From NCBI RefSeq assembly GCF_963676275.1, contig NZ_OY781091.1, positions 970,775-1,034,774 of the forward strand: a stretch of DNA of 64,000 bases. Direction: 5' to 3'. The notes under the pieces were generated by a model. That model ran no database searches and had not been told where the DNA came from. It was given only the letters and a program-made list of their open reading frames with translations. This document shows, piece after piece, positions 18,267 through 26,287 of the stretch. Position 1 is the first letter of the stretch. Each line of letters starts with the position of its first letter. Made by a program: the position numbers and the translations under genes. The DNA comes from an uncultured Cohaesibacter sp. (GTDB lineage Bacteria; Pseudomonadota; Alphaproteobacteria; Rhizobiales; Cohaesibacteraceae).

Positions 18267-19022
18267 ATGGGCATTCTTGAAGTCAAGGACGTTAACAAGC
18301 GCTTCGGTGGACTGCAGGCACTTGGCAATGTCAACCTGTCGGTGGCCGAGCATTCGGTACACGCGATCATTGGCCCCAACGGGGCAGGCAAATCCACCCT
18401 GCTCAACTGCCTCGTCGGCAAGCTTGAGCCGGATACGGGGTCGGTCACCTTCAACGGCCAGCCGGTGCTTGGCCGCACCCCCTATCAGATCAATCAGATG
18501 GGGATCAGCCGGGTGTTCCAGACGCCGGAAATCTTCACCGATCTGACGGTGCTGGAAAATATGCTGATCCCGTGCTTTGCCAAGCGGGACGGCTCCTTCC
18601 GCATGCAGGCATTCGGCTCGGTGCAGGGCGAACGCGAGATCATCGAGCGGGCAGAGCATATGCTCGAAGAGGTCAGGATGACCGAAAAGCTGCATATGCA
18701 AGCCGGATCGATGTCCCGCGGTGACAAGCGGCGGCTGGAAATGGCCATGTGTCTGGTGCAGGAACCAAAGCTGCTGCTGCTGGACGAGCCAACAGCGGGC
18801 ATGGCCCGGGCCGACACCAACAACACCATCGATCTTCTCAAGGAAATTCACGAGAAGCACGACATCACCATCGCAATCATCGAGCATGACATGCATGTGG
18901 TCTTCTCTCTTGCCCAGCGCATCACTGTTCTGGCGCAAGGCACACCGCTGGTCGAGGATGTGCCCGAGAAGATCAAGGGGCATCCGAAGGTCAAGGAAGC
19001 ATATCTGGGAGAAGCAGCATGA
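18267..19022 (+). CDS. Liv-type ABC transporter ATP-binding protein (LivG-like)
   Basis: Cytoplasmic ATPase, 251 aa. Walker A GPNGAGKST, Walker B LLLLDEPTAGMA and the H-loop IIEHDMHVVF are intact. The signature motif is atypical: MSRGDKRRLEMA replaces the usual LSxGQ-type sequence. The C-terminus KVKEAYLGE is the LivG ending. It overlaps the second ATPase gene by four bases. Confidence 0.88.
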   Translation: MGILEVKDVNKRFGGLQALGNVNLSVAEHSVHAIIGPNGAGKSTLLNCLVGKLEPDTGSVTFNGQPVLGRTPYQINQMGISRVFQTPEIFTDLTVLENMLIPCFAKRDGSFRMQAFGSVQGEREIIERAEHMLEEVRMTEKLHMQAGSMSRGDKRRLEMAMCLVQEPKLLLLDEPTAGMARADTNNTIDLLKEIHEKHDITIAIIEHDMHVVFSLAQRITVLAQGTPLVEDVPEKIKGHPKVKEAYLGEAA

Positions 19023-19810
19023 CCGATCTCGCCATTGAAGCAACCCCGCGACCGAGTGAAGAGCGGCCGGATTTTTCCAAACAGGCCAATGTGGCAGCCA
19101 CCGCGCCGGCCTTTCTGTCGGTGCATGATATCCATGCCTATTATGGCGAGAGCTACATCGTTCAGGGCGTGTCCTTCAACGTGCATGAAGGTGAGATCCT
19201 TGCCCTGCTCGGGCGCAATGGTGCGGGCAAGACATCGACCCTGCGCACCATCGCCCGGCTGGACAAGCCGATGCTGACCTATGGCGAAATCTGGCTGGAC
19301 CACAAGCATCTGCATACCATGGCCAGCCATGAGGCGGCGCGTGCAGGCATGGTGCTGGTGCCAGAGGATCGGCGCATCATTCCCGGATTGACCGTTGAGG
19401 AGAATCTTCAACTGGCCCAGATTGTCGAGCCGATCGGCTGGAGCATCGAGCGCCTCTATGATCTGTTCCCGCGTCTGGGCGAGCGGCGCAATCAGGAGGG
19501 CGTGACACTCTCGGGTGGTGAACAGCAGATGCTGGCAATTGCCCGTGCTCTGGCCCGCGACATCAAGGTGCTGCTGCTCGATGAGCCCTATGAGGGGCTG
19601 GCTCCCGTCATCGTGGACGAGATCGAGAAAACCCTCGAGATCATCAAGCTGCAGGGCATTACCACCATTCTGGTGGAACAGAATGCCATTCGTGCGCTCG
19701 AACTGGCGGACCGCTCTGTCATTCTCGACACCGGCTCGGTGGTCTTTGACGGCACCGCCAAGGAAGTGCTCGACAATAAGGAACTGCGCGAGGAATATCT
19801 CGCCATTTAG
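19019..19810 (+). CDS. Liv-type ABC transporter ATP-binding protein (LivF-like)
   Basis: Second ATPase, 263 aa. It has an N-terminal extension of ~33 residues before the ABC fold starts at LSVHDIHAYYGESYIV. Walker A GRNGAGKTS, LSGGEQQMLAIARAL signature, Walker B VLLLDEPYEGLAP and LVEQNAIRALELADR. The ATGA overlap with the upstream gene supports this start despite the extension. A hairpin follows ~20 bp after the stop and closes the operon. Confidence 0.88.
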   Translation: MTDLAIEATPRPSEERPDFSKQANVAATAPAFLSVHDIHAYYGESYIVQGVSFNVHEGEILALLGRNGAGKTSTLRTIARLDKPMLTYGEIWLDHKHLHTMASHEAARAGMVLVPEDRRIIPGLTVEENLQLAQIVEPIGWSIERLYDLFPRLGERRNQEGVTLSGGEQQMLAIARALARDIKVLLLDEPYEGLAPVIVDEIEKTLEIIKLQGITTILVEQNAIRALELADRSVILDTGSVVFDGTAKEVLDNKELREEYLAI

Positions 19811-19829
19811 CATCTATATGGGCAAAACG

Positions 19830-19872
19830 CTGGCGGCATGATGGCATCCATCTGTCGCCAGTCGCTTTTCTT
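19830..19872 (+). terminator. Probable terminator of the Liv operon
   Basis: Outer stem CTGGCG (19830-19835)/CGCCAG (19856-19861) encloses a short ATGG/CCAT inner pairing and is followed by TCGCTTTTCTTG. Weak T-run, so moderate support. Confidence 0.5.
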
Positions 19873-20035
19873 GTCGCTACATGTCGACCATGCCGCCAAT
19901 GGATGTCGCTGAGAGATGCGGCCTCTCTTCCTCGCTCTTACATTCTCGGCTCCCCAGCGCTTAATGCCTCCTTTTGAGCAGGCAAGAGCCGCGCGGGACA
20001 TGATCAAGAGGCCGCCGCTCCAGATTTTGAGAATA

Positions 20036-20049
20036 TTTCTGATCACAAA
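20036..20049. promoter_or_regulatory. Polyamine-regulon operator copy (13/14 match)
   Basis: TTTCTGATCACAAA differs by one base from the perfect palindrome TTTGTGATCACAAA found at 20213 and 27789. It lies 220 bp before the amidotransferase gene. Confidence 0.55.
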
Positions 20050-20212
20050 CATCTTTAGGCCAGACATGCATCTGAGGCCTTTTGGATAGGAAAACTGGCG
20101 GAAAATCCCGTATCCTACCCATATATCCTGTGTTTATCGCATATTTTCCCGCTGTGATGCATTTGATATTGCGTGAAATTGGACGATTGACGCCAGCGCT
20201 TTGTCTTAGTAT

Positions 20213-20226
20213 TTTGTGATCACAAA
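20213..20226. promoter_or_regulatory. Polyamine-regulon operator, perfect palindrome
   Basis: TTTGTGATCACAAA, a perfect 14-bp palindrome 42 bp before the amidotransferase start. The same sequence recurs at 27789-27802 before puuA. Most likely bound by the GntR-family regulator at 27910-28632. Confidence 0.7.
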
Positions 20227-20268
20227 TCATCATGACGCCGCTCACTTCGCGCATTCTGGACGATATCA

Positions 20269-21045
20269 ATGAAAGACACATTCACGCTCGGTATTCTGGA
20301 AACGGGCCGCCCGCCCGAGCCATTGGCAAAGAGCTTCCCCTCTTATGCGGACATGTTCGCTCAAATGGTGGGAGCCACAGCACCAGCGCATTGGCAATTT
20401 GAATATTATGCGCCGCTGGATGGCCAGTTGCCGCCACGCCCGGACAGCTGCCACGCATGGCTGATCACCGGTTCCAAATTCGGAGCCTATGAAGATATTC
20501 CATGGATCCATGCGCTCAAGGACTTTATCGTCAAGGCCTATGCGGCTGCGGTTCCCATGGTCGGCATCTGCTTTGGCCATCAGATTTTGGCCGAGGCGCT
20601 GGGTGGCAAGGTGATCAAGTCGGAAAAGGGCTGGGGCGTTGGCCGTCAGACCTACCAATGGAGCGCAAACAGGCCCGACTGGCTGGAAAAGACCGACCTG
20701 TCCGGGAGCGATGATTTCTCCATTCTCGCCTTCCATCAGGATCAGGTGGTCGAGGTGCCGCCTGAAGCTGCGGTCATCGCTTCGAGCGATTTCTGCAATG
20801 TGGCTGCCCTTGCCTATGGCGATCAGGTGCTCTCCTTTCAGGGCCACCCGGAATTCAATGCTGCCTTTGTCGGCGAACTGATCGAAAACCGGCGTGAGGC
20901 CAGCCTTGGCGATGCGCTGGCTGACAGGGCCGCATCCTCCCTTGAGCTGCCGATCGACAAGAATGCCATCGGCGCCGGGATCGTTCAATTCCTCAAGGCA
21001 CGCGAAGCAGACTGGATCAGAAAAACGGCTGCAAAAGCGAAATAA
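20269..21045 (+). CDS. Class I glutamine amidotransferase-like protein, probable PuuD-type gamma-glutamyl hydrolase role
   Basis: 258 aa GATase1-fold protein. Catalytic nucleophile elbow GICFGHQILAEALGG (Cys ~103) and the His-Glu pair in FQGHPEF are intact; WLITGSKFGAYED lies upstream as in GMP-synthase-like GATases. It is a stand-alone glutaminase domain with no synthetase partner. Position at the head of a polyamine locus and an operator shared with puuA suggest it hydrolyses gamma-glutamyl-GABA or a related glutamyl amide, the PuuD step. The motif GICFGHQ is closer to the GuaA-like class than to the E. coli PuuD subfamily, so no symbol is given. Confidence 0.75.
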   Translation: MKDTFTLGILETGRPPEPLAKSFPSYADMFAQMVGATAPAHWQFEYYAPLDGQLPPRPDSCHAWLITGSKFGAYEDIPWIHALKDFIVKAYAAAVPMVGICFGHQILAEALGGKVIKSEKGWGVGRQTYQWSANRPDWLEKTDLSGSDDFSILAFHQDQVVEVPPEAAVIASSDFCNVAALAYGDQVLSFQGHPEFNAAFVGELIENRREASLGDALADRAASSLELPIDKNAIGAGIVQFLKAREADWIRKTAAKAK

Positions 21046-21091
21046 GCTGCAAAGGCGGAAAACAAAATTGGCGCAGAGGGGCGCAGCAATC

Positions 21092-22516
21092 ATGTTGGAC
21101 AAACGCAAATTCTTTATCGACGGACAATGGGTTGACCCGATCAGTGCGACGGATCTGGAGGTCATCAATCCGGCAACCGAAGAGGTCATTGCCGTGATCT
21201 CGATGGGCAGCGAGGCCGACGCCGACGCTGCCGTGAAGGCGGCCAATGCAGCCTTTGCAGGCTTTTCCCAGACCAGCAAGGCCGAGCGCATCGACCTGCT
21301 GGAAAGCATTCTGGCCGTTTATAAGAACCGCTATGACGAAATGGCCGAGACGATCACTGCCGAGATGGGCGCGCCTTGCAAGCTTTCCCATGCGGCGCAG
21401 GCCGGTGTCGGAGTGGGACATCTTCAGGGCTTCATCGATGCCCTCAAACATTACGAGTTCGAGAGCGCCTGCTGTGGCGATGTCATCCTGCGCGAGCCAA
21501 TCGGTGTCTGCGGCCTGATCACGCCCTGGAACTGGCCGATGAACCAGATGGTGCTGAAAATCGCTCCCGCCTTGGCCACCGGCTGCACAATGATATTGAA
21601 GCCCTCCGAACTGACCCCGCTTTCCGCCATGCTTTATGCCGAAATCCTGCATGAGGCAGGCGTGCCCAATGGTGTCTTCAACCTTGTAAACGGTGAGGGG
21701 CCTGTGGTCGGCTCGGCGCTTTCCCGCCACAAGGATGTGCAGATGATGTCCTTTACCGGCTCGACCCGTGGCGGTGTGGCCGTAACCAAAGATGCTGCCG
21801 AAACGGTCAAGCGCGTCGCGCTGGAGCTTGGCGGCAAGAGCCCGAATGTGATTTTCGCAGATACCGAGGATCTGGAAAAATCGGTCACAAGAGGCGCCCG
21901 GCAGGTCTTTAGCAATACCGGTCAGTCCTGCAATGCACCGACCCGCATGCTGGTCGAGAAAAGCGTTTATGACAAGGCGATGCAGATTGCCAAGGCTGCC
22001 GCAGAAGCGACAGAGGTGGGCGATCCGGCAAAGGAGGGACATCATATCGGGCCGCTGGTCAGCCAGTTGCAATATGACAAGGTGCAGGCGCTGATCCAAC
22101 AGGGCATCGACGAGGGCGCAACCCTCTTGGCCGGAGGCACCGGCAAGCCGGAGGGGCGCAATGTTGGCTATTTCTGCAAGCCGACAGTCTTTGGCAACGC
22201 AACCAACGAGATGACCATCGCAAGGGAAGAGATCTTTGGCCCCGTTCTGACCATGATCCCGTTCGAAGGCGAAGCAGAGGCCATCGCCATCGCCAACGAT
22301 ACCCCCTATGGCCTTGCGGCCTATATCGAAACCGGAGACGAGGCCCGCGGCATGCGCGTGGCAAGGGCCTTGCGCGCGGGTATGGTGCGTCTCAATGGCA
22401 CCGATATCAACTGGGGCAGCCCGTTCGGCGGCTACAAGATGAGCGGCCTTGGGCGCGAAGGCGGGCATTTCGGCATGGAAGATTTCCTTGAAATCAAGGC
22501 CGTGTCCCGTCCGTGA
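21092..22516 (+). CDS. NAD(P)-dependent aldehyde dehydrogenase (probable PuuC-role enzyme)
   Basis: 474 aa, full ALDH superfamily enzyme. Seen: GLITPWNWPMNQ (NAD-binding entry), KPSELTPLSA, FTGSTRGGVAVTK, catalytic Glu in LELGGKSPNV, catalytic Cys in NTGQSCNAPTRM, EEIFGPVLTMIPF. The start at 21092 has GAGGGG upstream, and homology begins there; the frame extended to 20894 overlaps the upstream gene. It follows the amidotransferase gene by 46 bp. Expected to oxidise gamma-glutamyl-aminobutyraldehyde or another aminoaldehyde; the precise substrate is inferred from context. A terminator follows. Confidence 0.85.
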   Translation: MLDKRKFFIDGQWVDPISATDLEVINPATEEVIAVISMGSEADADAAVKAANAAFAGFSQTSKAERIDLLESILAVYKNRYDEMAETITAEMGAPCKLSHAAQAGVGVGHLQGFIDALKHYEFESACCGDVILREPIGVCGLITPWNWPMNQMVLKIAPALATGCTMILKPSELTPLSAMLYAEILHEAGVPNGVFNLVNGEGPVVGSALSRHKDVQMMSFTGSTRGGVAVTKDAAETVKRVALELGGKSPNVIFADTEDLEKSVTRGARQVFSNTGQSCNAPTRMLVEKSVYDKAMQIAKAAAEATEVGDPAKEGHHIGPLVSQLQYDKVQALIQQGIDEGATLLAGGTGKPEGRNVGYFCKPTVFGNATNEMTIAREEIFGPVLTMIPFEGEAEAIAIANDTPYGLAAYIETGDEARGMRVARALRAGMVRLNGTDINWGSPFGGYKMSGLGREGGHFGMEDFLEIKAVSRP

Positions 22517-22552
22517 TGAACAGAGGGATTTCCTTTTTGAGACAGTCTATTG

Positions 22553-22580
22553 AGAAAGGGGCCTAGAGGCCCTTTTCTAT
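22553..22580 (+). terminator. Terminator after the aldehyde dehydrogenase gene
   Basis: A 10-bp stem GAAAGGGGCC/GGCCCTTTTC (one G-T pair), TAGA loop, then TATTTAT. It separates the aldehyde dehydrogenase from the AT-rich unknown gene. Confidence 0.7.
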
Positions 22581-22633
22581 TTATGAGTGTGCTGCTAGAA
22601 GTAGATGTCCTGTTTACACAATCGAGTCTTACA

Positions 22634-23398
22634 ATGAGTGATCAAGCTATCTCCGAACTCAATAATTCAGCTGACGTTCTTCTTGCTTTGATTGGAAAAA
22701 TTAGGAATTTGGGAAGCAAAGAGCTAGGAAGAAACGGCGGAAATATAAACTCGCTCTTAAAAACTGTTAGTTCGTCTCTTGGGTGTGAAAATACCACTGA
22801 ATTTGTACTTAGGTACTACCAAGCATGCAATCATGTGTTGCAAGATCTTGAAAATATCGAGGTTGCAAAACCGGATATTAAGAAGCGTTGGATTTCAAAA
22901 GTCAAAGAAATTAGAGGAACATTTGAAATTCAAATGGGCTCTACAGATGCGAAAAGCTCTTTTGAACAGCGGATAGAACGCAACGAAGAAGTTCTTTACA
23001 CTCTTTCAGAGCGTATTCAAAAAGAAGGTGGGTTTGTTGTAAGCAGAGACAAAATGACACAAGCTTTTAACGCAATGAGAGACGCTGTTCAAGAATTCTG
23101 TAAGTCGGAAGGCATTTCGGATCGTTTTAAGAACCTGTTAATGCATTACATGCAGCAAATTGAAGCTGCTTATAAGCAATATGATGATTTTGGTGAGGAG
23201 CAATTCTGGAAATTGTATAAGGAAACATTTGCGACATTCGTCCAGTTGCACCCACAGATCATGGGAGCACAAAATCGAGATTCGATTTTAAGTAAGTTTA
23301 AGACAATGACAGACACTATGGTTGTGGCGCTAAGTGTTAGCGCTGACGCCGCAACTTTGACAACTGGCGCATTTATTCTTCTCGATAAGCTCTCTTGA
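22634..23398 (+). CDS. AT-rich hypothetical protein of unknown function, ~254 aa
   Basis: Not recognised. The product is helical and charged with many Lys/Glu/Asn residues, no signal peptide, and a weakly hydrophobic C-terminus (VSADAATLTTGAFILL). Composition is plainly AT-rich and codon use differs from both neighbours. The gene begins right after the aldehyde dehydrogenase terminator and ends ~20 bp before the convergent puuB stop, so it looks inserted into the polyamine locus. Two starts are possible: ATG 22634 (used) or ATG 22583; neither has a good ribosome binding site. A phage/defence or mobile origin is conceivable but unsupported by any motif. Confidence 0.65.
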   Translation: MSDQAISELNNSADVLLALIGKIRNLGSKELGRNGGNINSLLKTVSSSLGCENTTEFVLRYYQACNHVLQDLENIEVAKPDIKKRWISKVKEIRGTFEIQMGSTDAKSSFEQRIERNEEVLYTLSERIQKEGGFVVSRDKMTQAFNAMRDAVQEFCKSEGISDRFKNLLMHYMQQIEAAYKQYDDFGEEQFWKLYKETFATFVQLHPQIMGAQNRDSILSKFKTMTDTMVVALSVSADAATLTTGAFILLDKLS

Positions 23399-23418
23399 AT
23401 GATCATACTAAACTGTTG

Positions 23419-24753
23419 CTATGATGAGGTGCCGATCCGGTCTCTCGTCTTGTAATAGAGCATTGCCATGACCAGAAGTGCATAGCGCAAATGCCGACCG
23501 CCGGGGAAGGGGTAGGTCGGCACATGTTCCATGGCATCAAAGCGGCTGGCCTGCCCGTCAATGGTATCGGCCAGAATCTTGCCCGCGATGGTGGCAATCG
23601 CCACCCCGTGGCCGGAAAAACCGCTGGCATTGAGAATATTCTTGTCCAGCTTCGAGAAATAGGGCATGCGATTGACCGTTATGCCCAGCGTGCCGCCCCA
23701 GCCATAATCGATGCGTACATCCTTCAATTGCGGATAGATTTCCAGCATCGGCCGCCGCACGAAGGATTTGATGTCTTCGGGGAATTTGAAACTGTAGGTC
23801 TCGCCACCGCCAAACAGCAAACGCTTGTCCGCTGACAGGCGATAATAGTTGACCACGAATTTGCTGTCTGCCACGCCCAGATCATCCCGGATCAACGAGC
23901 GGGCAAATGCATCGTCAAGCGGCTCGGTGGCAAGGACATAATTGTTCATCGGCATGACACGGGAGGCCACCTTGGGCACCAGATTCTCGATATAGCCGTT
24001 GCAGGCAAGAATGAGATATTTGGCCTTGACCTGTCCCTGATCACATTTGACGGTCACCGTCTCGCCCTTGGTGATGGACCGGGCCTCGCTATTCTCGAAG
24101 ATCTCGGCACCAGCCTTGAGGACAGCCTGTCCCAGACCGAGGGCATAATTGAGCGGATGGAGGTGGGCGGCAAACATGTCGACCATGCCGCCATAATAGG
24201 CGGTGCTGCCGACCATCTGTTCCACTTCGCCCTTGTCCACATAGCGGATCTGCTCGTAGCCATATTGCTTGTTGAGCTTCTCGACATAGGCCTTGGATTC
24301 TTCGGCATAATGAGGCTTGTGGTCGGCATGCAGGGTGCCCGGCTTGAGGTCGCAGGCGATGGAATGCTCGGCAATCAGATCCTTGACCATCTGTATGCCG
24401 TCCACCGCGATATCCCACAGCAGCCGCGCCTCGGACGCGCCAACCATTTTTTCCAGCACATCCTGATCCTGTCGCTGGCCGGTGCAGACCTGACCGCCAT
24501 TGCGCCCCGAAGCGCCCCAGCCCACGCGGTGGGCTTCAAGCACAATGACCTTGTAGCCTTTCTGACGCAGATGCAGGGCGGAAGAAAGACCGGCATAACC
24601 GCCGCCGATGACGCAGACATCGCAGCTTTGTTCGCCCTGAAGCGAGGGGAGTGGTTCATGCGGGTTGGCCGTAGCGGTGTAATAACTGTCGGGGTAGGTT
24701 CCCTGCTTGTCATTGCCATGCAGAAAACCACCCTTTGGGCTACTCAGACTCAT
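23419..24753 (-). CDS. puuB: FAD-dependent gamma-glutamylputrescine oxidase-like oxidoreductase
   Basis: 444-aa DAO-family flavoprotein. The FAD dinucleotide motif is VCVIGGGYAGLSSALHLRQKG, followed by VLEAHRVGWGASGRNGGQ (the GASGRNGG segment is typical of PuuB/OrdL). Late motifs LFGGGETYSF and NASGFSGHGVAIATIAGK fit the family. It should oxidise gamma-glutamylputrescine to the aldehyde with H2O2 release. Third gene of a puuA - aminotransferase - puuB operon on the minus strand; AGGTG precedes the ATG. Symbol rests on family plus context. Confidence 0.82.
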   Translation of the reverse strand: MSLSSPKGGFLHGNDKQGTYPDSYYTATANPHEPLPSLQGEQSCDVCVIGGGYAGLSSALHLRQKGYKVIVLEAHRVGWGASGRNGGQVCTGQRQDQDVLEKMVGASEARLLWDIAVDGIQMVKDLIAEHSIACDLKPGTLHADHKPHYAEESKAYVEKLNKQYGYEQIRYVDKGEVEQMVGSTAYYGGMVDMFAAHLHPLNYALGLGQAVLKAGAEIFENSEARSITKGETVTVKCDQGQVKAKYLILACNGYIENLVPKVASRVMPMNNYVLATEPLDDAFARSLIRDDLGVADSKFVVNYYRLSADKRLLFGGGETYSFKFPEDIKSFVRRPMLEIYPQLKDVRIDYGWGGTLGITVNRMPYFSKLDKNILNASGFSGHGVAIATIAGKILADTIDGQASRFDAMEHVPTYPFPGGRHLRYALLVMAMLYYKTRDRIGTSS

Positions 24754-24763
24754 AAGGCACCTA

Positions 24764-24773
24764 TGTGATCATG
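24764..24773. promoter_or_regulatory. Partial TGTGATCA operator copy before puuB
   Basis: TGTGATCATG in the 64-bp gap between the aminotransferase stop and the puuB start shares eight bases with the regulon palindrome. It may be a weak internal site or chance. Confidence 0.3.
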
Positions 24774-24817
24774 GGGCAGGGAAGGGCTGCGTTCGAGCCG
24801 CTTCCCCGCAAGGCAGG

Positions 24818-26212
24818 TTATTTGTAAAGGTCGCGGGCTTTGAGATCGGCAAGGGTCAGGTCAAGGCATTTGGCGGCCTTGCTGACCAGTTCGTCGATTT
24901 CGCTGTTGGAAATGATGAGTGGTGGCGAAATGATCATCGTGTCGCCGACATGGCGCATCACCAGCCCGTTATTGAAGCAATGTTCGCGGCAGATGAGGCC
25001 CACGGTGCCCTTGGAAGCGGCAAAGGGAGCCCTTGCGGCCTTGTCCGGGGTCAGTTCCAGTGCGCCGACAAGTCCCTTGCTACGAGCTTCCCCGATCAGC
25101 GGATGGTCACCCAGTTCGGCCCATTTCTGCGCAAGATAGGGCGCTGCCCTGTCTCTGACACCATCGATCAGTTTTTCATTCTCGATGATTTCCAGATTGG
25201 CGAGCGCGGCTGCGCAGGAAACCGGATGGCCCGAATAGGTATAGCCATGGGTGAATTCACCGCCATGGGCGATAAAGCCCTCGGCGACCCGATCGGAAAC
25301 CAGCACACCGGCGATCGGCAGATAGCCCGACGACAGGCCTTTGGCGATGGTCATCAGGTCCGGCTTGATGGAATAGGTGTCCGAGCCAAACCAGTTGCCG
25401 GTGCGGCCAAAACCGCAGATCACTTCGTCGGCGATCAGCAGAATATCGCGTTCATCGCAGATGCGCTGGATTTCCGGCCAGTAGGTCTCAGGCGGAATGA
25501 CCACACCACCAGCCCCCTGAATCGGTTCGGCAATGAAGGCGGCGACCTTGTCTTCGCCGATGCGATCAATTTCCGCTTCCAGCAGGCGGGCGCGTTGCAG
25601 GCCGAATTCTGCAGGGCTCATGTCCCCGCCTTCTCCATACCAGTAAGGCTGGTCGATATGGCTGATATCAGGTATCGGCAGTCCGCCCTGAGCATGCATG
25701 CCCGCCATACCACCCAGCGAAGCAGCGGCCACAGTGGAGCCGTGATAGGCATTCTTGCGGGCGATGATCACCTTCTTTTCCGGCTTGCCAAGGCTGGCCC
25801 AGTAATGGCGCACCATGCGCACCACCGTGTCATTGGATTCCGAACCGGAATTGCCATAGAAGACATGGTTGATATGCGGCGGCGCAATGGAGGCCAGTTT
25901 TTCAGACAGCGCCACCACCGGCGGATGGGTGGTCTGGAAGAAGGTGTTGTAATAGGGCAGCTGTTCCATCTGCCGGCTGGCCGCTTCCAGAATCTCCTTG
26001 CGGCCATAGCCGACATTGACACACCAGAGCCCGGCCATGCCATCCAGCAGGCGGTTGCCCTCGCTGTCATAGAGATAAACCCCTTCTGCCCGCGTGATGA
26101 TGCGAGCACCCTTTGCATTGAGCTGCTGGGTATCGGTGAAGGGGTGCAAGTGGTGGCTCGCGTCTTTTTTCTGCAACTCTTCGGTTGGAGGCAGATTGGC
26201 CATGAAATTCAT
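24818..26212 (-). CDS. spuC: Class III aminotransferase, putrescine-pyruvate type (SpuC-like)
   Basis: 464-aa PLP enzyme transferring the amino group of putrescine or another diamine/omega-amino acid to pyruvate. Seen: LLDGMAGLWCVNVGYG, VFYGNSGSESNDTVVRM, AYHGSTVAAASLGG, IAEPIQGAGGVVIPP, LIADEVICGFGRTG and the PLP lysine in IAKGLSSGYLPI. These fit the SpuC/omega-transaminase group. ATG 26212 is followed by an alternative at 26203. Second gene after puuA with a 75-bp gap. It offers a second route from putrescine beside the gamma-glutamyl path. Symbol by similarity of motifs and context. Confidence 0.82.
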   Translation of the reverse strand: MNFMANLPPTEELQKKDASHHLHPFTDTQQLNAKGARIITRAEGVYLYDSEGNRLLDGMAGLWCVNVGYGRKEILEAASRQMEQLPYYNTFFQTTHPPVVALSEKLASIAPPHINHVFYGNSGSESNDTVVRMVRHYWASLGKPEKKVIIARKNAYHGSTVAAASLGGMAGMHAQGGLPIPDISHIDQPYWYGEGGDMSPAEFGLQRARLLEAEIDRIGEDKVAAFIAEPIQGAGGVVIPPETYWPEIQRICDERDILLIADEVICGFGRTGNWFGSDTYSIKPDLMTIAKGLSSGYLPIAGVLVSDRVAEGFIAHGGEFTHGYTYSGHPVSCAAALANLEIIENEKLIDGVRDRAAPYLAQKWAELGDHPLIGEARSKGLVGALELTPDKAARAPFAASKGTVGLICREHCFNNGLVMRHVGDTMIISPPLIISNSEIDELVSKAAKCLDLTLADLKARDLYK

Positions 26213-26287
26213 TTTACTCTCCCGTCTCTGGATACCGGCCTGAGGCGACGGTTCGGCGGATAGGCTGATTGTGAAGGCGATGTTGGT

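Larger units (their letters stand above)
19811..20268. other. Intergenic region with terminator and two GntR-type operator copies
   Basis: About 460 bp. It holds the Liv-operon hairpin (19830-19861) and two copies of the TGATCACA palindrome (20036-20049 and 20213-20226) in front of the amidotransferase gene. No ORF is supported. Confidence 0.6.

Noticed and set aside
16041-19043. 1000-codon open frame antisense to the Liv genes
   Set aside because: It mirrors four well-supported ABC genes codon for codon; its translation is His/Gln/Asp-rich low-complexity sequence, a usual by-product of strong codon bias in GC-rich genes.
24707-26263. 518-codon plus-strand frame opposite puuB/spuC, and similar long antisense frames at 14566-15843, 21017-22468, 31563-32879, 33211-34572, 35226-36923
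   Set aside because: Each lies opposite a gene with full family motifs; none has a ribosome binding site or recognisable domain.
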